Position numbers and translations under genes: made by a program
Notes under the pieces: generated by a model
What the model saw: the letters and a program-made list of their open reading frames with translations, nothing else
Told to the model about the DNA's origin: nothing
Databases searched by the model: none
Assembly: GCF_023278565.1 (NCBI RefSeq)
Contig: NC_064677.1
Span: 6,200,001 to 6,264,000 of the forward strand
Direction of reading: 5' to 3'
Source of the DNA: Colletotrichum lupini
Lineage: Eukaryota; Ascomycota; Sordariomycetes; Glomerellales; Glomerellaceae
Length of the DNA stretch: 64,000 bases
Part shown: positions 12,509-22,707 of the stretch, in pieces
Numbering within the stretch: the stretch's first letter is position 1
Layout: the number at the start of each line of letters is the position of its first letter

Positions 12509-13639
12509 GATTGCGTCGGTGCTGTTGGCGGATCAAGGCTCGAATCGTTGTGTGAAACGGAAGCCCGAAAGGCCGAAAAGCTGATCAGGAGTACAAAACG
12601 TGCCTCGATATGTCTCTGGGTTTCAAGTGGGCGAGGAATATAATTTATAAGCATTTCGTAGTTACGGCGGAAGATACTTGGTGACGAAAGCCAGTAGCGT
12701 TGACTTGTTTGGCAGCGGAATCAATAGCGAAATCGCGCTTACTCTCAAGGAGAATCAGGATGCGTTGGCCCCACGTTAACACACCATCGCATGGACCTTT
12801 GATTGTTTAAATCCGGTGCAGCGCGAGGTCATCGGCCGTCACGGAGAGCGAACGGACGATCGGGCACTTACAGGTCACTGCAGCGAACACCGATGCCAGA
12901 CACCGACTCAGATGCCGGGAGTCCACTTTGGATGCCGAGCATAGACACCGCGATCGACATAAGCAATCAATGAAACTCGAGAATGCAGCGAATAATTGGC
13001 AAATAGGCCTTGAAATCCCGATAACACAACACAGTAACTTACCCTCTCAAGTCATCTGAAAGACGGGAACAAGAACTGACCTCATGTCTCCACTTCGGCC
13101 TTGTGTTGATTGTTTGCACCGTACATGGTCAGTTCAAGGTTCAGCCTCTAACTATATCTGGGTATTGAGAGACTTTAAGTTCATTACCAAGCTCATTCAA
13201 AATACCTTGCAAAATTCGATAGAATAACATGTCATGAGATCGAGACCCAATCCCTAAGACGAAGACAAACTTGACATTTGTTCTTACGTAGACTTGAAGT
13301 TAGACCCGAAGTCGAAGAGTTGATGCGCCTTAAGAAAGAAAGACCCAGAAACTGCGCTGAAGCCGAAATTTGAGATCAAAGGAATTACTGATGGCGGTAG
13401 TAAAGCTGTTAAATCCATTCATCGGACTCCCCTAACCTTTATGGTGGGATGTTGAATAATACTCTTCAATCCCTCAACAGTGGGGCTAGAGTTGCTGGGA
13501 GGTGGGTCACAGGACATGACAAGATTCGTGGGATATGGTATCATCGACTTGTGCCCTTATCTTGTTGCAACACATCCGCATTGCGACAAATCCGAGTTGC
13601 TGCTTTGCACCCTTGGAGAAACTTTGACAGAGTTCTAGA
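12509..13639. other. Divergent intergenic region (amidohydrolase / FAH fusion)
   Basis: 1.13 kb between two divergent genes, so it should hold both promoters. Short open frames around 13450-13830 overlap the start of the FAH gene in other frames and are not taken as genes. No motif singled out. Confidence 0.5.
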
Positions 13640-15780
13640 ATGACGGAAACAGCAGTCATGCCGAAGACTATCAAACACCCAATCAGCTTTGTTGCTTTCC
13701 AACAGCAAGGTGAAAATTGCCCCGGAATTGGACACCTCGACACAGAATCGCAAAACATCCAACCCCTCAGCTTCAACTCCGGGAAAGCTGTTGAGAACTT
13801 GTATCAGGTTATTGTGGCGGGCGAACACACATACTTAGCTGCTGGTCCAGTCTTACACGTTCATGATGTGAAGCTTTTGCCTCCTATCTCAGGGAGAGAT
13901 ATCCTCGCAGTTGGCAAAAACTACATCGAGCATGCAAAGGAGTTCAACAACTCGGGCTACGATAGTTCTGATAAGGTGGACTTGCCAAGCCATCCTGTGA
14001 TTTTCACGAAGCGTGCCACTTCAATCATAGCGAATGGAGAGGAACTGCATATTCACAAGGGATTCACCGAGAGCGCTGATTATGAAGGTGAAATTGGCGT
14101 GATCATCAGTAAACCAGGGTACAAGATCCAAGAAGATGAGGCTTGGAATCACGTATGGGGGTATACCATCATCAACGACGTTACTGCCAGGGAACGGCAA
14201 AGAGACCACAAGCAGTTCTACATCGGCAAATCCGCAGATACTTTCTGCCCAATGGTATGTATTCTGACCACCTCTCAACTCTAAAAACAGGCTGATACCC
14301 TTTGGTCAGGGCCCCAGTGCTGTACGAAAGGAGGACTTACCGGACTGGGGGCGGTCTTTGCGTTTGCAGACTCATGTCAATGGAGAACTTCGACAAGATG
14401 CCACAGCCAAAGACCTGATTTTCTCCATCCCTCATCTTATCAGAACGCTGTCTGCGGGCCAGACCCTCTAGCCGGGTGATGTTATCGCTACGGGCACCGT
14501 AAGTCTCTTCTATCGGACTACCTGTGATGTATGAGTTGAATGTTACTGTTGGTATCCCTATTATAGGGTAGTTAGTTCGAACCGTAGTTAACGAAGAGAT
14601 TAATTAAACTATATAAATATCTACGTAGTAGGTATAAAAAGGAGGTTCTAACTGTAGGTTAGGCTAGCTACGATAATCGTAAATAGGGCCCCTAATTAGC
14701 CCCTGCGCAGTCGGCTGTATGCCGCGGTCGAATTGGACTTCTAATCCGATAGTTACTAATAACATACGGTTGAAGCCTGCTGGTGTTGGCATTGGCAAAG
14801 CCCCTCCGGTCTTCTTAAAACCCGGTGATGAACTCGCCGTCACTATCGCCGGCCTCGGTACTCTGAGGAACAGAGTTGCCGACCACTCGCAGATGAATCC
14901 CACTGAACAGAAGATCCAGGAGCGATCGATGAATCTGTTTCGCCTCGATAACAGCGAGAAGTCAAAGCAAGCCCAATTTGGCCTCAACAGGAGTATTGGT
15001 CGCTTCGGGGCAGGTTACCAGCGACTTGGTGTTGGAAAAGACCCCATCATTCTCGTCCATGGTCTTGGAGGCACCAAAGACTACTGGCTGCCGTTGATAA
15101 CTTCTCTGGAACTCGGGAACTCCGCCTCGGTACACGTGTATGATTTCGCAGGGCATGGCCATACACCGACACACCCTCTGGAGACCATCACCGTCGATTC
15201 ACTTACTCAAGATCTTTCGGGAGTCTTCAGTCTAGCTGAGGCGGACTCAGGAACATCCCCTGCAACTCTGATCGCCCACTCTCACGGGTGCTTGATCGCC
15301 ATCAATTACGCCCTCGCCCATCCTGGACATGTCAAAAGACTGATCTTGTTCGGGCCACCCCCCTTGCCTCTCCATTCCTCGATCAAGGATCAGTTGGTCA
15401 ATTTTGCGGCTCTCGCGAGAACTCAGGGCTTGTCCAAGATTATCGAGGATGTAGTCGCGACCCAAGTGTCAGGTCATACCAAGAAGACCAACCCCTTGGC
15501 AGTGGCTGCTGTACGACTCAGTCTCGCGGGTCAAGACCCAGAGGCCTACGCCAAGGCATGTTCGGCTTTTGCTTCGGCTGATGCCCTTGACCTCGGAGAG
15601 CTTGATGCGGAAACCCTGCTGATTACGGGGCAAGATGATCCGGTATCTTCACCAGCGGTAGTTGAAGACTACGTGCAGAAGATCAACGGTTCTCGCAAGG
15701 TTGTGTTACCAAACGTGGGTCACTGGCATGTTTTCGAAGACTTTGCCGGTGCAGATCAGAGTCTGCGAGAGTTTTTGTAA
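13640..15780 (+). pseudogene. FAH-family / alpha-beta hydrolase fusion, interrupted by a TAG and a solo LTR
   Basis: Exons 13640-14254, 14310-14498 and 14776-15780 stay in one frame (602 codons). The N-terminal ~300 residues are a fumarylacetoacetase-family domain: metal ligands in DYEGEIG (about residues 150-152) and INDVTARE (about 181), then the typical PGDVIATGT-PAGVG and GLGTLRNRV ends. After a ~45-residue linker comes an alpha/beta hydrolase: HGLGG oxyanion loop, nucleophile in AHSHG (about 434), acid in GQDDP (about 553), His in GHWH (about 582). FAH enzymes cleave C-C bonds of acylpyruvate-like compounds; the fused hydrolase suggests a lactone or ester step. Broken by TAG at 14469-14471 where family members usually have Gln before PGD. 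Intron 2 holds a solo LTR but keeps its splice sites. Alternative: two adjacent genes, but no start, stop or gap separates them. Confidence 0.8.
14547..14751 (-). mobile_element. Solo copia LTR in intron 2 of the FAH fusion gene
   Basis: 205-bp copy of the LTR found at 1874-2078, in the same orientation. It is flanked by a 5-bp target duplication GTTAC (14542-14546 and 14752-14756). No internal element sequence remains, so it probably arose by LTR-LTR recombination. Without LTR and duplicate the intron would be about 67 bp, a normal size for this genome. The right target copy abuts the likely branch site (CTAAT, 14756-14760). Confidence 0.92.
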
Positions 15781-16278
15781 GGACAGATAAGTTTACTACA
15801 TGGAACTGAGACTACAACACGGATATGATTGGTAGCAAACCAGTGACAGTTCCTCAAATAGGATGTTTACCTCATTAATGTCAGCAATTAAAAGTCGGGC
15901 ATAAGGTCTTAAAATTACATGATGATCCCTACCTCGTTATTTGCATCGCGAGACGGTTGACATCTTCCCACATGGGGATATGGAGATGTTGCTTTTCAAA
16001 CTTATGTTGTTAGCGGGGACGCTTTCCCCGAAAGGGCGTTCTGCTGACATCAAAGTTCAACATCACCATGGGTTGTCTCACCTCATGTTCCGCAAAAAAA
16101 AAAAAAGCCCAACCTCTTCCATATTCAGCCTCAAGTAGTGATACCTCGTAAACCGTCGACAGAATCTCTTCCTAAAGGGACGGACGACTTCTTCCCGCCT
16201 GCGCTCCGGCCCATACAAGAAGTATAGCTTTATCAGCTTTATCACCAGCATCTCAGCTGGTCATCAGAACTTAATACA
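15781..16278. other. Intergenic, P450 promoter side
   Basis: About 500 bp between same-strand genes. It contains an A13 run near 16095. The last ~100 bp before the P450 start contain repeated pyrimidine-rich TTTATCA/CATCA sequence. No gene seen. Confidence 0.45.
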
Positions 16279-18070
16279 ATGGTGTCAGCGTTGGACATGC
16301 CCGGGGGACCCTGGCCCATGGCAATCACAACATGCGTCGCGGCGCTCGTCTACTTCTGTGTGAAGTTTTACGCTGCGCGTCAGACTATATGGCGAATGCA
16401 GCGAGCAGGATTGGTAGGAAGTCCCAGCTTCGTCCAGATATCAGTTGTGTTAATAATCGCTGTAGCCAATGCCGGATTACTCTTCCTTAGGCGGGCACTT
16501 CCCACTCATAAAACGGATCATGGGAACTTTACCTTCAGACAGTATCATCCACAACATCATGTGGAAGATATCAGAAGACTATTCCAATGGCATCTTCTAC
16601 TTGAGTCTTTGGCCTTTTAGCGGCACCATGATGGTTCTCGCAGACGCTGACGCGGCGTCGCAGCTCGATAGCCTGGCTCTCGGTAAAGGGCTCGACATAA
16701 TCGACCCCATTGAGAAGGTCACTGGTGGAAAGAGCCTGTTGACCATGAAAGGAGATGAATGGAAGCACTGGCGACGCTTGTTCAATCCGGGTTTCAGTGC
16801 TGGATACATGATGGGGTTGACGTCTGTCATCGCAGATGAAGTGGGCATTTTTCGTCAGAAACTTCTGGCCAAATGCACAACCGGACAGAGCGAAGTATTC
16901 CTGCTCGAGGATCTGACTCTGAAGATGACCTTCGATATAATCGGGTCTGTTGTGCTGTAAGTATCGTGACCTTTCATCGGAGGTTAGGTAGGAAACTCCG
17001 TGCAGCATGCTTACTTATGCGGTGACAGAGATACTCGACTTGGTCATCAGACGCGGGATCACCCTTTAGCAGCTGCTCTTCGAAAGCAGGTAGAATGGAC
17101 TTCCTTCCGCGAGCCGCTGAATCCTTTAGAAAGATATCTCACAATCCGTCCGCTCGTTCTCTGGCTCAACGGGAAGAAGTTGGATCGGTATCTATCTGCG
17201 GAGGTCGATAAGAGACTTGCGGAGCGTTCTGCAAATCTGTCCAACTCAAACGACACAACGCGCTCGAAGTCGATAGCTTCGCTTTTCATCGATGATTATC
17301 TTAAGGAATTGGGAGAGGAAAATCTAGGCAAGAGAGAGAACCCGGACACCACGCAGCAGATCAAACATATCATCACACCCCAGGTACGACTTTTCCTGTT
17401 TGCAGGTCATGATACGACTAGCAGCACCCTGTTGTACTGCTATTATCTCCTCTCCCAGAACCCGGAGATCATATCTCGCACCATAGCAGAACATAACAAA
17501 GTCTTTGGAACGGACCCATCACAGGTTCGGGATAAAATTCATAAGGACCCTCAACTTCTTAACATGATACCCTACACCGTGGCGTTCATCAAAGAGGTTC
17601 TACGCATATTTGCCCCGGCCGGTGCTATGCGTCAAGGACGTTCCGACGTCCAGATAGTCGACGCGGACGGCCGCGTACTCCCTACAGAAGGCTGCAACGT
17701 CTGGACTCTTGTGCAGGCTATACATCACAACCCCAAGTACTGGAAAGATCCTGATGCTTGCATTCCTGAGCGTTGGCTCGTTGGCCCGGAAGACCCATTA
17801 TATCCCCAAAAGGGCGCCTGGCGGCCATTTGAGTGGGGTCCACGGAACTGCATCGGGCAGACGTTGGCGATGCTCGAGTTGAGAATCGCGCTGGTCATGA
17901 CTGTGAGAGAGTTTGTCATCAAGCCTGCGTACGAAGACTGGGATAAGCTTCATCCTAAATCCGGTATTCGTAGCGTCAAAGGTAATAGGGCGTATCAAGC
18001 AGTAAAGGGCGGGGGCGGGGCACATCCGGCAGATGGATTCCCTGTGAGGATTGGCCTACGGAGTTGTTGA
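16279..18070 (+). CDS. Cytochrome P450 monooxygenase
   Basis: Three exons, 16279-16413, 16466-16956 and 17029-18070, give 555 residues. The first intron was placed so that the text reads AGL-PMPDYSSLGG, the usual Pro-rich hinge after the membrane anchor; the anchor is about residues 14-33. P450 marks are in order: W-x2-x-R of helix C (KHWRRLFNPGF), oxygen-binding AGHDTTSS of helix I (about 334), E-x-x-R in KEVLR (about 395), ERW meander, and heme loop FEWGPRNCIGQ (Cys about 482). It should act at the ER membrane with a P450 reductase, oxidising a hydrophobic substrate. The heme-loop wording resembles fungal CYP families used in secondary metabolism, but I cannot name the family. It sits between the FAH fusion and an FAD monooxygenase on the same strand. 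Confidence 0.92.
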
Positions 18071-19247
18071 CTAATATATAAAAGCACGAAAGTTTGAAGC
18101 CACGTTAATACTTCCTCAAGACTCGGTCGTATCTACACATTAGCATTGCTTAAAGGTTCGTCAGTGCCATCTCATGTGATAATGAGGCAGCTTTTCTCCC
18201 ATTATTCGGGTCGAAGTTGTGGTTGTCTCAAGGATTAGGTGAGGTTTCCCGAGTCTCTGTCGGAACGAGGCACTTAAATGGTTTATAATTTTGGCTGAAG
18301 AAGTGCTACGCGACTCCTGACATCGGCTTATTATGTGAACTATATCTATGTAAGTGACAGAAGGATAACTGCCAGAAGACTCTTCAAAGTGGGAATGCGC
18401 TTGTCCTCGGAGACTTTCAATTGCTTTTCGGATTTTTATCTAGAACGCTTAGTCCGAGGCAAAGATGCACGGTCGAAGTCTGAAAGACCCGCATCTCAGG
18501 GGAAACGTCAACCCTGCCTTGATCGCGGATAGATCCCGCTTCACACGGGGGAAACCCACATCCTTCAGAGATGGAGGAGTCGAAGGATAGGTTGACAGCG
18601 GACCACAGACGGCCCTTAAACTATAACATATGGGGTGTCTCAGTGCCCGATGATGAAAAGCTCGGCCGCCAGAGTTGAGGACCACGCATTCCATGGCGAT
18701 ATCGCCGGTATGCCGCATTTCGCAGTCTGCAGTCCTGCGTCCTTGAGGTGGGTTGTATCCGGATGCGCCAAATTGCGGGCTGGCTTTTGTCGAAACAAGT
18801 GGAACTGGTGATAAAACAGCCCATGGTGTCCTGTGCTGCTATCCCCGCTACATGAATCAGATAACGTCGATGTCACGAACCAATCTGTGGCGAACTCGGT
18901 GGCTACTATGGAGTTTATTGTAAGCGCTTGGTGGGCCTAGCTGCGTGGCATCACACCCGCCGGCTTGCAAGCCCAGGGAAGATTCATCTCCGGGGCCCGT
19001 GAGCTTCCCGCTTCAATGATACCCATCTGGATTCTTGCGGTAAAACGACGGACTGCACAGCTCTAAAGTTCGGCTCAGCATGATATCGCAGATCTCAGCT
19101 TGGCAGATGTCTTGATATATAAGAGCTTCATTTTCCTCCACTCGTTCGGTATCGGGAGCTTTATTCTGGTCATCAGCAGCATCGAATAACAAGTATATCT
19201 TTCCTAACACCTACAACAAAGTGTCAAGTTTCCTCCGTATCATAACC
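18071..19247. other. Intergenic between P450 and FAD monooxygenase
   Basis: 1.18 kb without a convincing gene. Short minus-strand frames at 18450-18880 show no family features and overlap each other in different frames. The last 130 bp hold a TATA-like site for the next gene. Confidence 0.5.
19116..19122 (+). promoter_or_regulatory. Possible TATA element of the FAD monooxygenase gene
   Basis: TATATAA lies 126 bp upstream of the chosen ATG, a plausible distance for a fungal core promoter with a leader of some 90 bases. Inferred from sequence alone. Confidence 0.35.
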
Positions 19248-20762
19248 ATGGCGATCCAAGATGAGAAACGCCAGGTCATCATCGTCGGCGGTGGCATCAC
19301 GGGCCTGACGATGGCGTTGATGCTACAGAATCTCGGAGTTGACTATGTACTTCTCGAGGCTTACGGCACGGTAACTCCCAACGTCGGAGCTAGTATTGGC
19401 TTGTTCCCCAACGGCCTTCGAATCCTCGATCAACTCGGATGCTACGATGACATTCTCGCCAGAGGTCAGCCCGTTGAGGAGCATATTGTAAGAAACAGCA
19501 TCACCGGCAAGCGCATCATGACCCGCAAGTCGAGGAGCCTCATCACTAAACGACACGGCTACCCGAACATCTTCATGGAGCGTTTCGAGCTTTTGAACGT
19601 GTTGTACGAGCACTTGAAGGATAAGAGCAGAATCTTTGTCAACCAAAAAGTCAAGAGAGTAGAGAGTCTCAAGGACAGCGCCTTGGTCTACACCAGAGAC
19701 GGCTCCGTCTTTGAAGGGCAAATGGTGGTCGGCGCAGACGGCGTCCGCAGCACAATCAGACAGGAAATGTGGAGGAACGCGGACGACAACAACGACTCCA
19801 GCGCCATCCCGGCCCGCGACAGACAAAACATCCCCTGTGAGCACGCCTGCATCTTCGGCACTGCCAAGCCCACGGCCGGCGTGGGCCCCGGCCAGGTCGT
19901 CGGCGCCAGCGGCCACGGCACAGTGGCCGGCTGTATGGGCGGCCCCAGCGGCGAGGTCTTTGTCTTTTGGTTCTGGACGCTGCCCGAGGGCCAGCGTTCG
20001 TACCCAATCGACGAGATCCCGCGGTTCACGGAAGAAGACAAGAAGCGCGAGTTCGGCCGCAGCGTCGACACCCTTGTCGCCGACAACGGCTTGCGGTTCC
20101 GTGAGGTTTTGAAGAACCTCGAGTACAGCGGCGTCACGGCCCTCCCGCACTTTGTGATGCGACGGTGGCACTACGGACGTATCGTCATCCTCGGCGACGC
20201 GGCACACAAGTTCAATCCGCTCGTGGGGCAGGGTGGCAACAGCTGTATCGAGTCCTGCGCCTCGCTGGTCAACGCCCTCCAAGAACAGAACATTATCGGC
20301 AAGGGTGTCTCTGCTGCGGCAAGCTGGAAGTTGTCCAGTCTTGAAACTGCGTTTGTGACTGTTGAAGAGCAGCGCGTGGAGAGGTTGGCATTCATGGTCG
20401 AGCAGTGCCAAGAAGCCATGCGCATGTCTGCTTGGGATACCTGGAAGGGCCGCTTGGTGCAACAATACGTTGCGCCCCTCCTCCCGCTCGCCAGATGGCT
20501 CAACTTCTACAGCGACCAAATTGTCGGCGGCCTGAGTTTGAAGGGTGTGAAGCCGCCTTCTTCGGGCCACGAGTGGCTCTACAGCGACGAGAAGACCGTG
20601 GAGGAGAAGGCCATGACTCTGAGCAGGGCGAGCGTCATCGCTACGATTCCTGTCGCTGCTGTGACTGCTTTCATGGTAGCGCGCATTCTACGCCAGGAAA
20701 ACGGGGCTGGCGGGTCGGTGCTGCTCTCGCGGGTGATGGAAAAGATTTCTAGTTTCCGATGA
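19248..20762 (+). CDS. FAD-dependent monooxygenase (PaxM/group A type)
   Basis: One exon of 504 residues. The ATG at 19248 has a good context (ACCATGG), and the dinucleotide-binding motif follows at once: G-x-G-x-x-G in VGGGITG (about 14-20). Then GASIGLFPNG, the group marker GADGVRS (about 162), and the second FAD motif GDAAHKFNPLVGQGGN (about 315). The GASIG-x-x-PNG wording is typical of PaxM-like epoxidases and related enzymes in indole-diterpene and meroterpenoid clusters. A hydrophobic stretch near the C-terminus (about 462-482) suggests a membrane anchor, as in that family. No prenyltransferase, cyclase or synthase is in view, so the substrate is open. Codon use is GC-rich and unlike the RIP-affected flank. 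Frame and key residues look intact. Confidence 0.92.
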   Translation: MAIQDEKRQVIIVGGGITGLTMALMLQNLGVDYVLLEAYGTVTPNVGASIGLFPNGLRILDQLGCYDDILARGQPVEEHIVRNSITGKRIMTRKSRSLITKRHGYPNIFMERFELLNVLYEHLKDKSRIFVNQKVKRVESLKDSALVYTRDGSVFEGQMVVGADGVRSTIRQEMWRNADDNNDSSAIPARDRQNIPCEHACIFGTAKPTAGVGPGQVVGASGHGTVAGCMGGPSGEVFVFWFWTLPEGQRSYPIDEIPRFTEEDKKREFGRSVDTLVADNGLRFREVLKNLEYSGVTALPHFVMRRWHYGRIVILGDAAHKFNPLVGQGGNSCIESCASLVNALQEQNIIGKGVSAAASWKLSSLETAFVTVEEQRVERLAFMVEQCQEAMRMSAWDTWKGRLVQQYVAPLLPLARWLNFYSDQIVGGLSLKGVKPPSSGHEWLYSDEKTVEEKAMTLSRASVIATIPVAAVTAFMVARILRQENGAGGSVLLSRVMEKISSFR

Positions 20763-21531
20763 TGGAGTCATTGGAGACGCGGGGGGCTGAGGTTAGGGTG
20801 CTCCCCGATGCTACACCCTCAAACAACTAGATAGCCTGTTTTTTTCTCTTTCATTACGGCATTGTTCATCACTTATACATTGTCTCCTTCGATTCTTTGT
20901 TATAGCATTAGACCATCAGCAACACGTCAGCGTTCAATAGTAAGATACTTGCCTCAAGTTTGATCCCGGCCCAGATCAGTGCTTGCAACATCAACCTTCT
21001 TAGCAGTGGAAGGATAAAGTGATCATGGACCTAACTCTCGACACAAGACTTACTCATTGGCCTTGACCGTTTTATCAGAGGCACATGATGTGAGAAAAGT
21101 GTTGGCGCCCGGGTCCTCGTTGCCCGATTTGACGCCGCCATAACCTACTTTCAGACCACAACGGTTCGAGGCGTTGAAATCGTATGCCGCACCAAACTTA
21201 CACCTCTCGACGTCAAATGGAAGTACCCAACGGGTCATCAAGGTGGGACAGTATATAAGCACTTTCTGGACTCCAGACATGCTGCAAAGACCCATGGAGA
21301 CTTCTTGGAGCAACACTGCGTCTCCCCCGGATGTCGCATCGTCGACCAAATTTTGCCGTCTATAAGACAATTCCATCTCAAACACACACTGAAGTAACAA
21401 AAGTACCCCGATCTCCAACAAATTGCACACATTGAAACCTAACAGACTGGTAAAAGACAGATAAGGGCATTGCCCTCCATCTTACCTAGCAGAGCAGAAA
21501 CCGTGAAGCACGGAAGACAGTAACCACCACA
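20763..21531. other. Intergenic; one weak minus-strand frame
   Basis: Holds a 126-residue minus-strand frame (21430-21050) starting with a Leu-rich stretch that could pass as a signal peptide, but no family features; I do not call it a gene. The rest should contain terminator and promoter sequence of the flanking plus-strand genes. Confidence 0.4.
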
Positions 21532-21930
21532 ATGCGCCTCACCCTAGCCTTCATCCTCGCCCTTACCCTTACAACCTGCGCCGCCGACTACATCGTAGTC
21601 CAAACCCGCTGCCGCTCCTGGGACCCAGCCTCCTGCGAACGCCAAGACAGCTTCTTTCACTTCAATGGCGGCCGGCAGTCCATCAACGCCAATCAGGGCT
21701 GCCGCAACGCGCACTCCCGAAGGCTCCTGATATCCATCTGCCTCGACTACGAGACGAAGCGCGGGCACTTCCTCTACTCGCATCAGGATATCCGGTGCCT
21801 ACGGCTCCTGCCTAAGATTGTTCACCAGCGGTGCGGGCATGGGTGGTTCCGGTGCTATAGCGGGATGTGGGACGAGACGCCGTGTTTGAAGAAGCCGGAG
21901 GAGGTGCCGATGGAGGATATCGAGACGTGA
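21532..21930 (+). CDS. Small secreted cysteine-rich protein (effector-like)
   Basis: Intronless, 132 residues. The N-terminus is a clear signal peptide (MRLTLAFILALTLTTCAA, cleavage likely after residue 18). The mature part has 8 Cys, an even number fitting four disulfides, many Arg/His residues and a C-terminal acidic tail. I recognise no known family. Secreted, small and Cys-rich proteins are often host-interaction effectors or antimicrobial proteins in ascomycetes; that is inference. It follows the FAD monooxygenase on the same strand 0.77 kb away. The start ATG has the context CACAATG. Confidence 0.75.
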   Translation: MRLTLAFILALTLTTCAADYIVVQTRCRSWDPASCERQDSFFHFNGGRQSINANQGCRNAHSRRLLISICLDYETKRGHFLYSHQDIRCLRLLPKIVHQRCGHGWFRCYSGMWDETPCLKKPEEVPMEDIET

Positions 21931-22707
21931 TGGGAAGTTTTGTACTCGTTGGATTTGTTGCTAGGGGGCTTTGGGGTGTTTCTGGGAATTGGTATTGCGT
22001 CAGAATGAATGGGATGGTATATCAGTTTGGAAGGGGTGTTGGCTCAGGCGATGAGAAGACTTTGTGGGAGCTTCGTCAGGACGAGGATATTCAATCGGAC
22101 ATGATCAAGCCTCCAACAATAACCTACAAGTAGTTGAATACTAATTCGCGACTCAATTCGACCGGCCGTTGTGTATTACTTGCTGGCCCAAGCTGGATGA
22201 TGCTCCACTCTTTCATCTGAAGGTCTTCGAAGGTCGTCAATACTCCTTGGGATGAGGGTGAGAGGTACTTAGGTCTGAAAACCTCCAGTCCATTCATAAA
22301 AGGTCGGGGAAAGGTGGCCGAGAGGTATGATGGGGGAGTCTTTGTACTAACTTGGAAGTCCTCGAGCCACTGTCAACCTGACCTTTTGTTCGATTCCCTA
22401 TCGATGGCCTTTTTTACCTGTTTTTCTTCTCTTAAAATCGTAACGCAAGACATCTTCCTTACATGTCTAAGAATTAAAGATCGTCAACCAGTAGTCATCA
22501 CACACACGTGAATGAACAAATGAAAGCAGGGACGAAATGTAGACATTTATGTACCACTTGGGGACAGAGGCATAGAGTGAAACCAACGCGAATCCGCGAT
22601 GTGGGTATAAGCGAGATATAGAAGGCTTGGCCGCTATCTAAGGTGCGGCTGTGGCTGTGTATCGTAATGACCAAGGGAGGTTAGGAGTAGGCATCGTCGG
22701 TGGAAGA
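21931..22707. other. Intergenic with one structured segment
   Basis: Between a plus-strand and a minus-strand gene (3' ends face each other). Apart from the hairpin at 22298-22415, described separately, no gene was seen. A short frame at 21867-22133 overlaps the previous gene in another frame. Confidence 0.45.
22298..22415 (+). other. Long imperfect hairpin with tRNA-like A/B boxes and a T6 run
   Basis: Arms AAAAGGTCGGG (22298-22308) and CCTGACCTTTT (22377-22387) pair at 10 of 11 positions; inner arms GTGGC (22314-22318) and GCCAC (22367-22371) also pair. An A-box-like TGGCCGAGAGG (22315-22325), a B-box-like GTTCGATTCC (22388-22397) and a T6 run (22410-22415) follow in Pol III order. It does not fold as a tRNA: acceptor and T stems do not pair. 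It could be a tRNA-derived relic, a Pol III small RNA, or chance. Confidence 0.3.

Noticed and set aside
19221..19247. GTG start nine codons upstream of the FAD monooxygenase ATG
   Set aside because: Non-ATG start in a fungal nuclear gene; the ATG at 19248 has a good context. The same reasoning was used for the TTG/GTG extensions of the acyltransferase and cupin genes.
19323..20570. 415-codon minus-strand open frame over the FAD monooxygenase
   Set aside because: Antisense shadow of a GC-rich gene; no family features, while the plus strand carries all FAD motifs.
21050..21430. 126-codon minus-strand frame with a Leu-rich start
   Set aside because: The leader is not a clean signal peptide, there is no motif, and it lies in the promoter region of the secreted protein gene.
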